Assembly (NCBI GenBank): GCA_900543975.1
Contig: UQTI01000010.1
Location: 1-56,081 of the forward strand
Source of the DNA: an uncultured Prevotella sp.
GTDB lineage: Bacteria; Bacteroidota; Bacteroidia; Bacteroidales; Bacteroidaceae
Reading direction: 5' to 3'
Length of the DNA: 56,081 nucleotides
Positions 16,684 to 25,023 of the stretch are shown piece after piece. The notes below the pieces were generated by a model. It was given only the letters and a program-made list of their open reading frames with translations. It ran no database searches and was not told the DNA's origin. Each line of letters opens with the position of its first letter. The first letter of the stretch is position 1. The position numbers and the translations under genes were made by a program.

Positions 16684-18393
16684 ATGGAACAGATAACAGG
16701 AGCAGAAGCATTGATGCGCTCGCTTGAAGCCGAAGGTGTAAAGACCATTTTCGGCTATCCCGGCGGTGCTATCATGCCAGTATTTGATGCTCTCTACGAC
16801 TATACGAGAGGCGAGAAAAAAGCGTTTAACCATATTCTTGTGCGCCATGAGCAAGCTGCGGCACACGCTGCAGAGGGCTTTGCCCGCGTGAGCGGTGAGG
16901 TGGGCGTTTGTCTGGTGACAAGCGGCCCTGGCGTGACAAACACATTGACGGGTGTGGCCGATGCCATGATGGACTCAACACCTATCGTCGTTATCGCAGG
17001 ACAGGTGGGCGTGGGAGCGCTTGGCACCGACGCCTTCCAGGAGGTTGACCTCGTGGGCTTGTCACAGCCTATCACAAAGTGGAGCTACCAGATTCGTCGT
17101 CCTGAGGATGTGGCATGGGCTGTGAGCCGTGCGTTCTACATCGCTCGCTCAGGCCGTCCCGGTCCTGTGGTACTCGACTTCCCGAAGAATGCACAGATAC
17201 ACAGTTGCAACTGGAATCCTGTTCAGGTAACATCGATACGCAGCTACAATCCGTATCCGAAAATATCGCAGACTGCCGTGGAGCAGGCTGCCGAACTGAT
17301 TAACGCTGCTGAGCGTCCGCTGGCTCTTGTGGGTCAGGGTGTGGAACTTGGTGGAGCGCAGAACGAGCTGATTGAGTTCTTGGAGCGTGCCGACATTCCC
17401 GCTGCACGCACCCTGCTCGGTCTGTCTGCCCTTCCAAGCAACCATCCGCTTAACATGGGCATGCTCGGAATGCATGGCAACTATGCGCCTAACGTCATGG
17501 AGAACAAGTGTGATGTGCTCATTGCCATAGGCATGCGCTTCAGCGACCGTGTGACAGGACGTCTCGACACTTATGCCAAGCAGGCAAAAATTATACATCT
17601 CGACATCGATGAGGCCGAGATTGACAAGAACGTGAAGACCGATGTGGCTGTGGTGGGCGACTGCAAGATGTCGTTGCCAGCCATCACCCGTCTGCTGAAG
17701 AAGAACGTGCACCGCGAGTGGCGTGACAGCTTCAAACCGTTCTTCGACCAAGAGAACGAGAAGGTCATACAGCCTGCCATACATCCCGCCGAGGGCCCGT
17801 TGCTCATGGGTGAGGTGGCCAACGTGGTGGCAGAGGTGACAAAGGGCGAGGCTATCGTCGTGACCGATGTGGGCCAGAACCAGATGTTCTCGTGTCGCTA
17901 CTCTAAGTTTAACCTCAAGCGAAGCGTCGTGACGAGCGGCGGACTGGGAACCATGGGCTTCGGTCTTCCTGCTGCTGTGGGTGCAACCTTTGGCGCTCCC
18001 GACCGCACGGTGTGCCTGTTCACAGGCGACGGTGGCTTCCAGATGAGCATTCAGGAGCTTGGCACCATCATGGAGCAACAGACCCCTGTCAAGGTGGTGC
18101 TGCTTAACAACAACTATCTGGGCAACGTGCGCCAGTGGCAGGATATGTTCTTCAACCACCGCCAGTCGTTTACCAAAATGCTCAACCCCCATTATGCCAC
18201 CATCTGCAAGGGCTACGCCATTCCTTATGATGTGGTGACAGACCGCTCTAAGCTGCGTGCTGCCGTGGAGAAGATGATTGCCACCCCTGGCCCTTATGTG
18301 CTTGAGTTGGCTATAAAGGAAGAGGACAACGTGTTGCCGATGACTCCTCCGGGCAATAGCGTAGACGACATGCTGCTGGAGATAAAAGCTTAA
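16684..18393 (+). CDS. ilvB: Acetolactate synthase large subunit
   Basis: A 569-residue ThDP enzyme. The catalytic Glu56 is in RHEQAAAHAAEGFAR, and the ThDP motif GDGGF begins near residue 447 and ends with NNNYLGNVRQWQ. The middle FAD-binding domain is present (GMLGMHGNYAPN). It condenses two pyruvates, or pyruvate plus 2-oxobutyrate, in the first common step of branched-chain amino acid synthesis. It needs the small subunit encoded 66 bp downstream. The length is standard for a biosynthetic AHAS catalytic subunit. Confidence 0.98.
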   Translation: MEQITGAEALMRSLEAEGVKTIFGYPGGAIMPVFDALYDYTRGEKKAFNHILVRHEQAAAHAAEGFARVSGEVGVCLVTSGPGVTNTLTGVADAMMDSTPIVVIAGQVGVGALGTDAFQEVDLVGLSQPITKWSYQIRRPEDVAWAVSRAFYIARSGRPGPVVLDFPKNAQIHSCNWNPVQVTSIRSYNPYPKISQTAVEQAAELINAAERPLALVGQGVELGGAQNELIEFLERADIPAARTLLGLSALPSNHPLNMGMLGMHGNYAPNVMENKCDVLIAIGMRFSDRVTGRLDTYAKQAKIIHLDIDEAEIDKNVKTDVAVVGDCKMSLPAITRLLKKNVHREWRDSFKPFFDQENEKVIQPAIHPAEGPLLMGEVANVVAEVTKGEAIVVTDVGQNQMFSCRYSKFNLKRSVVTSGGLGTMGFGLPAAVGATFGAPDRTVCLFTGDGGFQMSIQELGTIMEQQTPVKVVLLNNNYLGNVRQWQDMFFNHRQSFTKMLNPHYATICKGYAIPYDVVTDRSKLRAAVEKMIATPGPYVLELAIKEEDNVLPMTPPGNSVDDMLLEIKA

Positions 18394-18459
18394 ACGCAGC
18401 AACAATGTGTAGAGTTTTAATGGTTAGTGTTTAACGCTTGACAATTAAAGAAAAAAATC

Positions 18460-19005
18460 GTGGAAAAGAAATTATATACGCTGCTTGTTTATTCAGAAAA
18501 CATTGCGGGCGTCCTGAACCAGATAACGGCGGTGTTTACCCGCCGACAGATAAATATCGAGAGTCTGAATGTGTCGGCATCGAGCATACCCGATGTTCAC
18601 AAGTACACCATCACCGCATGGAGCGATGATGAACAAATAAAGAAGGTGACCAAGCAGATCGAGAAGAAGATTGATGTGGTGAAGGCAGACTATTATACAG
18701 ACGACGACCTCTTCATTCATGAGGTCGGCCTTTACAAGATCTCGACTTCTGTGTTGCTTGAAAATCCTGAGGTGTCGCGCACCATTCGCAAGGCCGATGC
18801 ACGCATGATGGAGGTAAACCCAACCTACAGCACGGTGTTGCTTGCCGGACTGACCCCCGACATCACGGGCCTTTACGACAAACTCAACGCTTTCGGTTGC
18901 CTGCTGCAATATTCGCGCTCAGGACGTATCGCTGTGACACGCAGCTTTGAAGAGCCTGTTACCGATTTCTTACAAAAACAGGGAAATGATGGAGATGCTG
19001 AGTAA
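18460..19005 (+). CDS. ilvN: Acetolactate synthase regulatory small subunit (GTG start)
   Basis: A 181-residue protein starting at GTG 18460 (MEKKLYTLLVYSENIAGVLN). The N-terminal ACT domain (1-80) contains NQITAVFTRRQINIESLNV, the valine-binding signature of AHAS regulatory subunits; the C-terminal part (90-170) is the second regulatory domain. It binds IlvB and gives feedback inhibition. Its last codons overlap the next gene's start, so the two are translationally coupled. Confidence 0.95.
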   Translation: MEKKLYTLLVYSENIAGVLNQITAVFTRRQINIESLNVSASSIPDVHKYTITAWSDDEQIKKVTKQIEKKIDVVKADYYTDDDLFIHEVGLYKISTSVLLENPEVSRTIRKADARMMEVNPTYSTVLLAGLTPDITGLYDKLNAFGCLLQYSRSGRIAVTRSFEEPVTDFLQKQGNDGDAE

Positions 19006-19759
19006 AGTAGGAAGCTACGAGTTTCTCGCAGAGCCTTTCCATTGCGACTTCTCGCACCACCTGTTCATCGGACATCTTGGTAACCACATGCTCAACGCCG
19101 CCGATTTCCATTCGAACGACCGTGGCTACGGCATGAACTATCTTAATCTGTTGCACAAGACATGGGTGCTCTCGCGCCTGGTCATAGAGATGGACCACTA
19201 TCCCAAGGCTTATGAGCGGTTCTTCGTGAACACATGGGTGGAAGGTGCAATGCGCTATTTCACCGACCGCGACTTTGAAGTTAAAACTCCCGACGGGACG
19301 ACCTATGGCTATGGACGCAGCGTGTGGGCACTTATCGACACCGACTCGCGACAGCCTACCGACATCCTCTCGATCCATGACGGTCTGATAAACCAGTATA
19401 TCGACACCGACACTCCCTGCCCGATAGCCAAAAGCTCGCGTGTGAAGATGTCACCCGATGCCGAATATGTGCGCACGGTGCAGACCTGCTACAGCGATGT
19501 CGACATTAATGGCCACATCAATAGCGTAAAATATATTGAGCACATCATCGATCTGTGGCCTGTCGATTGGTTCCGTAGCCATCGCATAGCACGTTTCGAG
19601 ATTGCTTATGTGGCAGAGTCGCATGGCGGCGACAACTTGCTGTTCTATCGCGAGAAAACAGCTGATAACGAGTGGTGTGTGCGCATAATGAAACAGACAC
19701 CTGAAAGCGAAGAAAAAGTTGAAGTTTGTAGAAGTAAGGTTAAATTTGTAAAAGAATGA
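18986..19759 (+). CDS. Acyl-ACP thioesterase
   Basis: The start is placed at ATG 18986 (MMEMLSKVGSYEFLAEPFHC), inside the end of ilvN; ATGs at 18989 and 18995 and an upstream in-frame start at 18947 are alternatives. The roughly 257-residue product has two hot-dog domains of the FatA/FatB type, with FHSNDRGYGMNYLNLLHKTWVLSRL in the first and the catalytic-looking CYSDVDINGHINSVKYIEHI in the second. It releases fatty acids from acyl carrier protein. Its place inside the branched-chain amino acid operon suggests a link to branched-chain fatty acids, whose primers derive from the same oxoacids; that is inference. Confidence 0.92.
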   Translation: MMEMLSKVGSYEFLAEPFHCDFSHHLFIGHLGNHMLNAADFHSNDRGYGMNYLNLLHKTWVLSRLVIEMDHYPKAYERFFVNTWVEGAMRYFTDRDFEVKTPDGTTYGYGRSVWALIDTDSRQPTDILSIHDGLINQYIDTDTPCPIAKSSRVKMSPDAEYVRTVQTCYSDVDINGHINSVKYIEHIIDLWPVDWFRSHRIARFEIAYVAESHGGDNLLFYREKTADNEWCVRIMKQTPESEEKVEVCRSKVKFVKE

Positions 19760-19767
19760 AAGATTTT

Positions 19768-19798
19768 TTTGGCGTTTCATTTTAATTTATTACCTTTG
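19768..19798 (+). promoter_or_regulatory. Promoter of ilvC
   Basis: -33 TTTG (19768-19771), 19-bp spacer, -7 TACCTTTG (19791-19798). The -33 box begins only about 10 bp after the thioesterase stop. A 165-base leader follows, with a weak hairpin (GAGGCTCTCGCATATA... ATATGTGTGAGGCTG) before the start codon; no known riboswitch class was recognised. Confidence 0.75.
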
Positions 19799-19964
19799 CA
19801 ACCGTTTAACAGGATAAACAGTCGTCGTCAGTAGCTGACTCGTTTTTGGTATGGCGCGACTTGTTTTGAGAGAACTTATAAAAGAAACAACAAAACAATA
19901 ACAACCGCTGAGGCTCTCGCATATATAATATGTGTGAGGCTGCACAGCACAAAATTTAAGTAAT

Positions 19965-21008
19965 ATGGCAGAAATGAATTTCGGTGGCGTTGTAGAAACT
20001 GTAGTCACCAGCAAAGAGTTTTCATTGGAAAAAGCACGTGAAGTTCTTAAAAACGAGACAATTGCCATCTTAGGTTATGGTATTCAGGGACCAGGTCAGG
20101 CAGGTAATCTCCGCGATAACGGTTTCAACGTCATCGTCGGTCAGCGTCCTGGCAAGACATACGACAAGGCTGTGGCTGACGGTTGGGTGCCCGGCAAGAC
20201 CCTCTTCTCTGTAGAGGAGGCTGCACAGAAGGGAACCATCATCTGCATGCTGCTTTCTGACGCAGGCCAGATTGCTGTATGGCCAAAAATCAAACAATAT
20301 CTCACACCGGGCAAGACCCTCTACTACTCTCACGGTTTTGCTATCAACTGGAACGACCGCACAGGTGTTGTTCCTCCCGCCGACATCGACGTTATCATGG
20401 TTGCTCCTAAGGGTTCGGGCACCTCGCTCCGCACAATGTTCCTTGAGGGTCGCGGTCTGAACTGCTCTTACGCTGTTTATCAGGACCACTCTGGCAAGGC
20501 TGAGGAGAAGACCATCGCCTTCGGTATCGGTATCGGTGCTGGCTACCTGTTCAAGACAACCTTCCAGCGTGAGGCTACCAGCGACCTTACAGGTGAGCGT
20601 GGCTCTCTGATGGGTGCTATCGAGGGTCTGCTTGAGGCTCAGTATGACGTGCTGCGTGAGCACGGCCACTCTCCCTCTGAGGCTTTCAACGAGACCGTAG
20701 AGGAGCTGACACAGAGCCTTATGCCTCTGTTCGCAGAGAAGGGTATGGACTGGATGTACGCTAACTGCTCTACCACAGCACAGCGTGGTGCTCTCGACTG
20801 GGCTCCCCGTTTCCGCGAGGCTATCAAGCCTGTTATGGAGTGGCTGTACCTGTCAGTTAAGACTGGCAACGAGGCTCAGATCTCTATCGACAGCAACTCT
20901 AAGCCCGACTATCGTGAGAAGCTGAACGCAGAGCTGAAGGCTATGCACGACAAGGAGATGTGGCGTGCTGCCGAGACCGTTCGCCAGCTCCGTCCTGAGA
21001 ACGAATAA
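19965..21008 (+). CDS. ilvC: Ketol-acid reductoisomerase
   Basis: A 347-residue class I type enzyme. The Rossmann motif GYGIQGPGQ is at 38-46. The conserved catalytic region is visible: APKGSGTSLR, ERGSLMGAIEGLLEAQYDVL, and NETVEELTQSLMPLF. It rearranges and reduces acetolactate to dihydroxy-isovalerate (or the isoleucine equivalent), between IlvB and IlvD in the pathway. Codon use is very biased, indicating high expression. It has its own promoter and a strong terminator. Confidence 0.97.
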   Translation: MAEMNFGGVVETVVTSKEFSLEKAREVLKNETIAILGYGIQGPGQAGNLRDNGFNVIVGQRPGKTYDKAVADGWVPGKTLFSVEEAAQKGTIICMLLSDAGQIAVWPKIKQYLTPGKTLYYSHGFAINWNDRTGVVPPADIDVIMVAPKGSGTSLRTMFLEGRGLNCSYAVYQDHSGKAEEKTIAFGIGIGAGYLFKTTFQREATSDLTGERGSLMGAIEGLLEAQYDVLREHGHSPSEAFNETVEELTQSLMPLFAEKGMDWMYANCSTTAQRGALDWAPRFREAIKPVMEWLYLSVKTGNEAQISIDSNSKPDYREKLNAELKAMHDKEMWRAAETVRQLRPENE

Positions 21009-21055
21009 GTTTTTTCTTTCATAAGGAAAGTATAATAACAAAAAATGAATAAAAT

Positions 21056-21089
21056 GAGTGGTGTGCGCCTTGCATGCCACTCTTTTTTT
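21056..21089 (+). terminator. Terminator of ilvC
   Basis: Stem GAGTGG (21056) pairing with CCACTC (21077-21082), extended by TGC/GCA pairing, followed by seven T. Confidence 0.85.
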
Positions 21090-21103
21090 GTTCGTGCCGA
21101 GCA

Positions 21104-21154
21104 TAAAAAAAACAATGAGCAAACGGAAGCTTTAAGCTACATTTGCTCATTGTT
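21104..21154 (-). terminator. Terminator of the NfeD-SPFH-SIMPL run
   Basis: A 13-bp perfect stem (AACAATGAGCAAA at 21111, complement ending at 21154). On the minus strand it is followed by a run of T (21111-21104), so it ends transcription from the SIMPL gene. Confidence 0.85.
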
Positions 21155-21175
21155 TCTTAAAACGTTACAGCCAAA

Positions 21176-21883
21176 TCAGTCTTTTAACGCATAGGTCACG
21201 GTTGACACCACACGCACCTTCTTTATGTAAGGCGTGTTTTGGTCGCGGTCCTCAATAGAGAACTGTCCTTGGTCTGCACTGACAATCTTGCCGAGCTTGC
21301 TCTTGCTGCTGTTGGCAAACTGCTGAGCTGTGGTCTCTGCGTTGGCGATGGCCTCTTGCATCATCTTGGGCTTCATGGCCTTAAACGACACATACTCGTA
21401 GCGAATGCGGTTCTCGTAGTCGCCGCTGACGATGGCAATGCCGTCTTTCAGCAGCTCACCTTGGCGGGCTATGAGGTTGCGCACCTGTGCCACGTTGCGC
21501 GATGTGACCGTTATGATGGACGTTATGTTGTAACGATAAGACCGTCTGTTGTCCGAATATTGGTCGGCATTGAGGTCTATGACCACGGGGGCGTTGACCG
21601 TTATCTCGCTGTCTGCCACGCCGCCAGCCTTAAGGAAGCGCTTAATGCTTGCCTGCGTCACGGCTATGCGGTGGTAGAGGTCGGGCAGGTCGTTGCCCAA
21701 CTCCTTCGACACGATAGGCCATGTTACCTTGTCGGCATCTACCTCTTTCTCCGACAATCCTTTAACCACCACTTTGCGGTCTTTGTTTGTGAAGTCGTCG
21801 ATGCCCCATTTCACACACAGGCCCAATATAACAATGCCCAAAGCAATGAGGGCAGAAGGAATGATTGTTTTCATATTGTCCAT
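21176..21883 (-). CDS. SIMPL (DUF541) domain protein, membrane anchored
   Basis: A 235-residue protein with one N-terminal hydrophobic helix (TIIPSALIALGIVILGLCV) and an external SIMPL domain (VVVKGLSEKEVDADKVTWPI, IARQGELLKDGIA, KPKMMQEAIANAETTAQQFA). SIMPL proteins are periplasmic or surface-exposed and poorly understood. It lies 55 bp downstream of the SPFH gene, which lies 85 bp downstream of NfeD, so the three probably form one membrane-associated unit. Confidence 0.9.
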   Translation of the reverse strand: MDNMKTIIPSALIALGIVILGLCVKWGIDDFTNKDRKVVVKGLSEKEVDADKVTWPIVSKELGNDLPDLYHRIAVTQASIKRFLKAGGVADSEITVNAPVVIDLNADQYSDNRRSYRYNITSIITVTSRNVAQVRNLIARQGELLKDGIAIVSGDYENRIRYEYVSFKAMKPKMMQEAIANAETTAQQFANSSKSKLGKIVSADQGQFSIEDRDQNTPYIKKVRVVSTVTYALKD

Positions 21884-21938
21884 TTTTATGAGTTAATTAT
21901 TAAAAACTTGCGACCGTTCAGAGAAACACGAATGGTCG

Positions 21939-22892
21939 TTATTGCTTGAACAGGTCCTTTATGCCGCCAATGCTGCCCAGAAGGTTTGTTGCCTCATAAG
22001 GCAAATAAACCGTCTTGGCGTTGTCGCCCTCAGCCACCTGTTGCATCATCTGGATATACTTTTGCGCGAGCAGATAGTTGGCGGGGTTGGTGCTTGCTCC
22101 TACAGCCTCTGTGATCTTGCCAATGGCTATGGCCTCTGCTTCTGCCTTGCGTATGCGTGCCTGTGCCTCACCTTCAGCCCGCAGAATCTCTTGCTGCTTG
22201 GCTGCCTCTGCACGGTTGATGGTAGAGGTCTTTTCACCTTCCGACTGTAAGATGGCTGCTTGCTTCTGACCCTCTGATGTGAGGATGGTTGCACGTTTGT
22301 TACGCTCTGCTTGCATCTGTTTCTCCATGGCCTGAAGCACGCTTGATGGCGGAATGATGTCTTGCAGCTCCACACGGTTCACCTTGATGCCCCATTTGTT
22401 TGTTGCATCGTCGAGCACGGCGCGAAGCTTTGTGTTGATGGTGTCGCGCGATGTGAGCGTCTGGTCCAGCTCCATCTCGCCGATGATGTTTCGCAGCGTT
22501 GTCTGTGTGAGCTTCTCAATGGCGTTCGGCAGGTTGTTGATCTCGTAAACAGCCTTGAATGGATCCACAATCTGGAAATAGAGCAGGGCGTTGATCTGCA
22601 TCTGAATGTTGTCTTTCGTGATCACGTTCTGCTTGTCGAAGTCGTAAACCTGTTCGCGCAGGTCTATAGAGTTAGAGTAGGCATAGCGTCCGCGTGTCAT
22701 CGTTATGATGGTCTTTGCGCGGTCTATGAACGGTATGATGATGTTAACGCCTGGTTTCAGGGTGTCATAATATTTTCCTAAACGCTCAATGATCTTTGTC
22801 TCGCTCTGAGGAATAATCACCACGGCCATTTTTACAAAGATAATGGCCAACACTACTATTGCCGTAAGGGCAATGCTTACAAATCCTTCCAT
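21939..22892 (-). CDS. SPFH / band 7 (stomatin-like, QmcA type) protein
   Basis: A 317-residue protein with an N-terminal membrane helix (about 5-28), an SPFH domain (IIPQSETKIIERLGKYYDTL, PGVNIIIPFIDRA, TSRDTINTKLRAVLDDATNK, WGIKVNRVELQDIIPPSSV), then an Ala/Glu-rich coiled-coil (220-280) and a C-terminal LLAQKYIQMMQQVAEG segment. SPFH proteins form large cages or microdomains on membranes and often control proteases. The NfeD-like neighbour is the usual partner. Confidence 0.93.
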   Translation of the reverse strand: MEGFVSIALTAIVVLAIIFVKMAVVIIPQSETKIIERLGKYYDTLKPGVNIIIPFIDRAKTIITMTRGRYAYSNSIDLREQVYDFDKQNVITKDNIQMQINALLYFQIVDPFKAVYEINNLPNAIEKLTQTTLRNIIGEMELDQTLTSRDTINTKLRAVLDDATNKWGIKVNRVELQDIIPPSSVLQAMEKQMQAERNKRATILTSEGQKQAAILQSEGEKTSTINRAEAAKQQEILRAEGEAQARIRKAEAEAIAIGKITEAVGASTNPANYLLAQKYIQMMQQVAEGDNAKTVYLPYEATNLLGSIGGIKDLFKQ

Positions 22893-22977
22893 AGTTTTGT
22901 CGTTTTTATAAGTTTTTCAATTGTTTCTATCCAATGTTTCTTTTTTATCCAATGCTCGTTCTGCACAATGTTGGTTT

Positions 22978-23427
22978 TTATACAGGCTTGACGTTTATGA
23001 TGATACTGTCGCGTCCGATGACCTCCACTTTCATGCCCACTTGCAGCGGCACGTTAACAGGCGACTCTGCTTTCCAGTCGTCACCGTCAATCTTCACGCG
23101 TCCATAGCCGTCGGCAGGAATAATCTCAGACACAACGCCTATTCGTCCCATCAACGCATCGGCATTGCTTGGTCGGTCTTCCTTGCCTTTATGTAACGAG
23201 GCAAGAAGACGTGGGCGCAACAGACGAATGGACATCACGGAGACAAGGGCAAAGACAATCACCTGTACCCAGAACGGCGCATCAAACACTGCTGCCAGCA
23301 CGCTGACCATGGCACCTATTGCGAAACATGTCAGGAAGAAATCGCCAGAGGTCATCTCCAACGAAAGGCATACGATGGCAACAATGAGCCAAAGCAGCCA
23401 AAAATGTTGCATGAAAAATTCTGTCAT
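22978..23427 (-). CDS. NfeD-like membrane protein
   Basis: A 149-residue protein with hydrophobic segments at about 8-26, 30-47 and 50-67, then a charged linker and a small OB-fold domain at 90-149 (LMGRIGVVSEIIPADGYGRV, GDDWKAES, KVEVIGRDSIIINV). This is the short NfeD form, without a serine protease domain, that is paired with SPFH proteins. It is the first gene of the run. Confidence 0.9.
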   Translation of the reverse strand: MTEFFMQHFWLLWLIVAIVCLSLEMTSGDFFLTCFAIGAMVSVLAAVFDAPFWVQVIVFALVSVMSIRLLRPRLLASLHKGKEDRPSNADALMGRIGVVSEIIPADGYGRVKIDGDDWKAESPVNVPLQVGMKVEVIGRDSIIINVKPV

Positions 23428-23529
23428 AGATAATTACTTTTAGGTGCTAGATATGTTAATTCTGTTTTCTTGTTATTATGCCGTAAAAGTAATTCTTTTT
23501 CTTTTAATGTGCAAGCAAAAGCGTCATTA

Positions 23530-23576
23530 TTTTTTCAAAAATAAAGGCAGACACAGCTTTAGGTTGTGTCTGCCTT
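23530..23576 (-). terminator. Terminator of serB
   Basis: Stem AAGGCAGACACA (23544) with perfect complement TGTGTCTGCCTT ending at 23576. On the minus strand it is followed by TTTATTTTTG. A loose 25-bp triplication of CTTCATGTTAG-like words lies between it and the serB stop. Confidence 0.8.
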
Positions 23577-23624
23577 CATGTTAGGAAGAATGGCTCTTCA
23601 TGTTAGAACGAAACGCTCTTCATG

Positions 23625-24869
23625 TCAGAAGCGTCCTTGCTCGCCAAGGTAGCTGTCTTTAAATCCGAGAAAATAGAGCACGCCGTCAAGCCCAATGGTG
23701 TTGATGCTCTGCTTTGCGTTTGCCACTACACGGGGTTTTGCGTGGAAGGCTATTCCGAGGCCGGCCTCGCCAAGCATGGGCAGGTCGTTGGCGCCATCGC
23801 CCACGGCTATGGTCTGTGCGAGGTTCACTTTTTCCACCTGTGCGATGAGCTTCAGAAGCTCTGCCTTACGGTGTCCGTCAACAATCTCGCCGACATAACG
23901 TCCTGTCAGCTTTCCGTCTTCGCCAATCTCCAGTTCGTTGGCATAGACATAGTCGATGCCATATTTGCGCTGAAGGAATTCGCCGAAATATGTAAATCCA
24001 CCGCTTAGGATGGCAATCTTGTAGCCGCAGCGTTTCAGCACCGACATCAGGCGGTCCACACCTTCGGTGATGGGCATGTTAACGGCAATGTCTTCAAGCA
24101 CACTCGCATCGAGACCCTTCAGCAGGGCCACACGTCGTGTGAAGCTCTCTTTAAAGTCGATCTCGCCGCGCATGGCGCTCTCTGTTATGGCGCGCACCTC
24201 TGCTCCCACGCCTGCACGGTCAGCCAGCTCGTCTATACATTCGGTCTGTATGAGCGTAGAGTCCATGTCGAAGCAGATCAGTCGACGCATGCGTCGGTAC
24301 ATGTCGTCTTTCTGGAACGAGAAGTCGATCTCCATCTCGGCGCTTATGGCCATAAGCTCCTTCTGCATGGTGGCCCGGTCTTCGGGTGTGCCTCTTAGCG
24401 AGAACTCTATGCAGGCTCTCATGTTGCGCTCAGGGTGCATTATGCTCATGCGTCCTGTGAGTCGCAGAATGGAGTCGATGTTCAGACCTTGTCTGGCAAT
24501 GATTTTTGTTGCTGCCTCAATCTGTTTTGCCGACAGCGTGCGGCCTATCATCGTGAGGATGTATCTGTTCTTTCCTTGCAGGTTGACCCAGTTTTCATAT
24601 TCCTCGTCTGTGACAGGCGAGAAGCCGATGTTTACGCCCAGCTCCGTGGCTTTGAAGAGCAGCTCTTTCATTACCTGTCCCGACGCATGGTCGTCAATGC
24701 GTATAAGGATGCCGAGCGATAAGGTGGAGTGGATGTCGGCCTGTCCGATGTCCAATATCTTTGCGTCCTTGCGGGCAAGAATCTCCATTATTGAAGCTGT
24801 TAGTCCTGGCCGGTCCTTGCCTGTTATGCGTATAAGAATTTGTTCTTCTTTGTTGTCGTTCGTTTCCAT
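23625..24869 (-). CDS. serB: Phosphoserine phosphatase with two N-terminal ACT domains
   Basis: A 414-residue protein. Residues 8-85 and 100-180 are ACT-like domains (ITGKDRPGLTASIMEI). Residues 195-414 are a HAD phosphatase with DMDST at 201-205 (nucleophile and acid Asp201/Asp203), ILSGGFTYFG, and GDGANDLPMLGEAGLGIAFH. It makes serine from phosphoserine. The long N-terminal regulatory part is common in Bacteroidetes and suggests amino acid feedback. It is transcribed alone. Confidence 0.96.
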   Translation of the reverse strand: METNDNKEEQILIRITGKDRPGLTASIMEILARKDAKILDIGQADIHSTLSLGILIRIDDHASGQVMKELLFKATELGVNIGFSPVTDEEYENWVNLQGKNRYILTMIGRTLSAKQIEAATKIIARQGLNIDSILRLTGRMSIMHPERNMRACIEFSLRGTPEDRATMQKELMAISAEMEIDFSFQKDDMYRRMRRLICFDMDSTLIQTECIDELADRAGVGAEVRAITESAMRGEIDFKESFTRRVALLKGLDASVLEDIAVNMPITEGVDRLMSVLKRCGYKIAILSGGFTYFGEFLQRKYGIDYVYANELEIGEDGKLTGRYVGEIVDGHRKAELLKLIAQVEKVNLAQTIAVGDGANDLPMLGEAGLGIAFHAKPRVVANAKQSINTIGLDGVLYFLGFKDSYLGEQGRF

Positions 24870-24972
24870 TTATATTGTTTGTTTTTATTCGTTCTGCAAA
24901 AGTAAGACATTTTGTCGCAAATCAAGTATTTGACTGAAATTATTTTGCCAAATACAAAATAAATAAGCGTGT

Positions 24973-25004
24973 GTTTGCATGTCAAAGGCATATTTTGTAA
25001 TTTT
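24973..25004 (+). promoter_or_regulatory. Promoter of the DUF1846 gene
   Basis: -33 TTTG (24973-24976), 20-bp spacer, -7 TAATTTTG (24997-25004), about 20 bp before the ATG at 25024. The short leader supports choosing that ATG over an in-frame one at 24979, which lies inside the promoter. Confidence 0.75.
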
Positions 25005-25023
25005 GCACCAGAAAACAAGTATT

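Noticed and set aside
17149..18405. 418-codon minus-strand open frame
   Set aside because: Antisense to ilvB, whose ThDP motifs are unmistakable.
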